Source: Hyphomicrobiales bacterium (GTDB lineage Bacteria > Pseudomonadota > Alphaproteobacteria > Rhizobiales > Aestuariivirgaceae). From it: a stretch of DNA of 5,691 nt. Both the position numbers and the translations under genes were made by a program. Shown in pieces: positions 4,357-5,691 of this stretch. The notes below the pieces were generated by a model. That model was not told the DNA's origin, did not search any database, and saw only the letters and a list, made by a program, of their open reading frames with translations. The number at the start of each line of letters is the position of its first letter. Positions within the stretch are counted from its first letter, which is position 1. The DNA lies in contig JAHFPK010000188.1 of NCBI GenBank assembly GCA_023266715.1, forward strand, positions 1 to 5,691. Direction: 5' to 3'.

Positions 4357-4959
4357 ATGAAAACTGCACCAAAACCCTTCGATTTCGAGGCCCTGGCCTT
4401 GTCATTAGTAGAGGCCGCGGCGGCCACCCGCGCCCTGGCCAAGGCCTTGGCCGCGCCCTTGGCCGATGACGGCTACAACCCCAACCAGGCATTCGTCAGG
4501 GTTCCTGAAGCAAGGTCCAACTTCACCTACAAGCACAACCTGGCGGCCATCGGCCGCGCCCTCGGCCTTGCCCGCTCCGTTGTCGCCCCCTACGGCCCCT
4601 ACCTGGGGGACGACGAGTTGGACCTGCATGAGTGGAGAGCCAGGGCCAAGAAGCTCAACCTTAAAACCCTCAGGGCCAGCGACATAACGACGTACAAGCA
4701 GGTCTTGATTGCTATGGCCGCCGGCAATCTGCAAGTCAGGGAGGAGAACGGGCTTCCATGGGGAAACCCGCTCCGTTCTGAAGCCAAGTCCGCAGACTTC
4801 CTCGGGATGAAGTCTGAGACACTTGCGAGGGCGGGCATCCCTCATGTCATGCTTGCGACGGGCCGAAGGGCTTACCTCTGGCCGGACCTGGAAGATGCCC
4901 AGACACGAATCCTGGAAGCTCAGGCCGCAAAATCGGCCAAGTCCACCAAACCCACCTGA
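4357..4959 (+). CDS. Protein with C-terminal excisionase-type helix-turn-helix
   Basis: ATG at 4357 gives 200 residues, with AAGG seven bases before it. The frame is open back to 4162, but that part lies over promoter-like DNA and is rejected. Residues 11-35 are an Ala/Leu-rich helix (LALSLVEAAAATRALAKALA). The centre (40-140) is unrecognised. Residues 144-182 (KSADFLGMKSETLARAGIPH, then VMLATGRRAYLWPDLEDA) fit the compact helix-turn-helix with wing of excisionase/AlpA-like and MerR-like proteins: a 'LGMKSETLARAGIP' helix pair, then a 'GRRAYLWPDLED' wing and helix. It probably binds DNA, perhaps its own promoter repeats. The low-complexity tail is Ala/Lys/Ser-rich. The next gene starts 11 bases after the stop, so they are co-transcribed. 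The domain call rests on pattern recognition only. Confidence 0.7.
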   Translation: MKTAPKPFDFEALALSLVEAAAATRALAKALAAPLADDGYNPNQAFVRVPEARSNFTYKHNLAAIGRALGLARSVVAPYGPYLGDDELDLHEWRARAKKLNLKTLRASDITTYKQVLIAMAAGNLQVREENGLPWGNPLRSEAKSADFLGMKSETLARAGIPHVMLATGRRAYLWPDLEDAQTRILEAQAAKSAKSTKPT

Positions 4960-4970
4960 AAGGAAACCCC

Positions 4971-5519
4971 ATGCCTACACCGCTTTATGTAGCAATCGCA
5001 GACCTCCTGATCGAGCGGGAGGAGTCCAGCAAGACACCGGGGTACGCCATCCACAGGGCGAATATCAAGCGCCTGGTCAACCGCCTACTTTCAAGCCACA
5101 TGGGCCCCAAAGGCCACCCAAACCCTGGTGTTATGGTCACTTTTGGCCTCAGAGAATCGACTGCTGAGCAGCTTGTATTCGCCTGCGATTTTCCGCACCT
5201 AGATGGGATCAAGGTTACGACCCACCAAATCATCGTCACGCCCTCCCTGAAGTACGGGTTCAAGCTCCAAATCACCGGGAAGGATCTGGATGGGGCCAAG
5301 GGGCGGCTGGAGGACATTTTGCGCGACGCCTTGATGAGGGATGTCCAGCCACTTGAAAGGAGCCTCAAAATGAAATTCCAAATCCCGAAGTTCCCGGTCC
5401 TCTCTTGGCGCTGGGACGAATGGAAGCCCCAGCGCCAGATAAAGCGCCTGGTCAACCGGCTTGCAATCCCGGCCGCCATCTACTGGGCACCGGCCAACGG
5501 GGCACGGTGTGTCCTGTAA
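4971..5519 (+). CDS. Hypothetical protein, 182 aa, with internal start
   Basis: ATG at 4971 preceded by AAGGAAA, so the start is well supported, 11 bases after the helix-turn-helix gene. The first 133 residues look like one soluble alpha/beta domain (VMVTFGLRESTAEQLVFACD, KVTTHQIIVTPSLKYGFKLQ). At residue 134 an in-frame ATG (5370) has AGGAG seven bases before it, as if a second small gene of 49 codons had been fused on or is also translated alone. IKRLVNRL occurs twice, at residues 32-39 and 157-164, one in each part. I do not recognise either part. Stop TAA at 5517-5519. Operon context suggests a role alongside the DNA-binding protein, but nothing more specific. Confidence 0.72.
   Translation: MPTPLYVAIADLLIEREESSKTPGYAIHRANIKRLVNRLLSSHMGPKGHPNPGVMVTFGLRESTAEQLVFACDFPHLDGIKVTTHQIIVTPSLKYGFKLQITGKDLDGAKGRLEDILRDALMRDVQPLERSLKMKFQIPKFPVLSWRWDEWKPQRQIKRLVNRLAIPAAIYWAPANGARCVL
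5370..5519 (+). CDS. Possible alternative short product, 49 aa
   Basis: In-frame internal ATG at 5370 with a strong ribosome site AGGAG (5358-5362), seven bases away. The product starts MKFQIPKFPVLSWRWDEWKP and is basic and Trp-rich. The site AGGAGCCT is the same as that used by the next gene at 5572. It shares its stop with the 182-residue gene. It could be a separate gene whose upstream neighbour lost its stop, or a second product of one gene. Confidence 0.35.
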   Translation: MKFQIPKFPVLSWRWDEWKPQRQIKRLVNRLAIPAAIYWAPANGARCVL

Positions 5520-5523
5520 CCCA

Positions 5524-5570
5524 AGGAACCTGACATTCCACGTAATGCTGTAACCACTTAGGAGCCTGAC
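5524..5570 (+). repeat. Duplicated ribosome-site leader
   Basis: AGGAACCTGAC (5524-5534) and AGGAGCCTGAC (5560-5570) match at 10 of 11 bases. The second is the ribosome site of the gene at 5572. The first is followed by ATT and has no usable gene. It looks like a leader duplication or the remnant of a lost short gene. Confidence 0.55.
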
Positions 5571-5571
5571 C

Positions 5572-5691
5572 ATGTCTGAAATCCTATGCACCACCTTGAA
5601 TAAAATCCGAAGCCACGGCCCCTGCCAAGAGGGTTGGGAAAAGCTTCTGAAGGGCCTTGGCAAAACCAAGGCGGATGATGAGCCTTTGGCC
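5572..5691 (+). CDS. Conserved hypothetical of plasmids and phages, 5' part
   Basis: ATG at 5572 with AGGAG eight to twelve bases before it. Forty codons are visible before the window ends. The start reads MSEILCTTLNKIRSHGPCQE, then GWEKLLKGLGKTKADDEPLA. I recall this pattern (KI..HGPC..GW.KLL..LGKT.ADDEPL) as the N-terminus of a conserved hypothetical family seen on proteobacterial plasmids, phages and integrative elements. Full members are much longer. Its biochemical role is not known to me. It is the third gene of the rightward operon, 52 bases after the previous stop. GCCTTGG (5654-5660) and CCAAGGC (5666-5672) form a hairpin within the coding sequence. The truncation is due to the window edge. 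Confidence 0.8.
   Translation, partial: MSEILCTTLNKIRSHGPCQEGWEKLLKGLGKTKADDEPLA

Overview
This window reads as accessory DNA, most likely a plasmid or an integrative element, from a GC-rich proteobacterium. The evidence is indirect. No housekeeping gene is present, nearly every reading frame is small and unfamiliar, and long non-coding stretches are packed with inverted and direct repeats. The last gene (from 5572) begins like a conserved hypothetical family that I recall from proteobacterial plasmids, phages and integrative elements. Codon use favours GCC, GAG, AAG and CTG. I cannot name a species.

Left part (1-1378): a leftward cluster holds a small protein with two ribbon-helix-helix-like segments (903-577), then a perfect 12-bp inverted repeat that looks like an operator (506-539), a 52-codon gene (486-328), and an overlapping helical protein that runs off the left edge (338-1). 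Upstream of the DNA-binding gene, a divergent control region (904-1378) carries four copies of CGGTGAAMAG, a tandem 30-bp repeat, a 13-bp palindrome and a likely promoter for the rightward gene.

Middle (1379-3164): an alanine-rich 202-residue protein is followed by three consecutive hairpins, the first two sharing bases and so mutually exclusive. Next comes a stretch with little clear coding, then a chain of very small open frames (2412-2856) with plausible ribosome sites, and a region that could fold as a three-way junction (3091-3168).

Right-centre (3165-4356): five head-to-tail 72-bp units lie inside a rightward frame. After them comes an AT-rich, gene-free stretch (3720-4356) full of hairpins, with a consensus -10 box embedded in an inverted repeat. 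GANTC sites are strongly clustered from 2921 to 4315. This segment is the best candidate for a replication, partition or control locus, but that is inference.

Right end (4357-5691): a rightward operon of three genes. They encode a 200-residue protein with a C-terminal excisionase-type helix-turn-helix, a 182-residue unknown with a strong internal in-frame ribosome site, and the start of the conserved hypothetical. The likely logic is small DNA-binding proteins controlling their own promoters through neighbouring inverted repeats. No enzyme, mobilisation gene, defence system or RNA gene could be identified with confidence.
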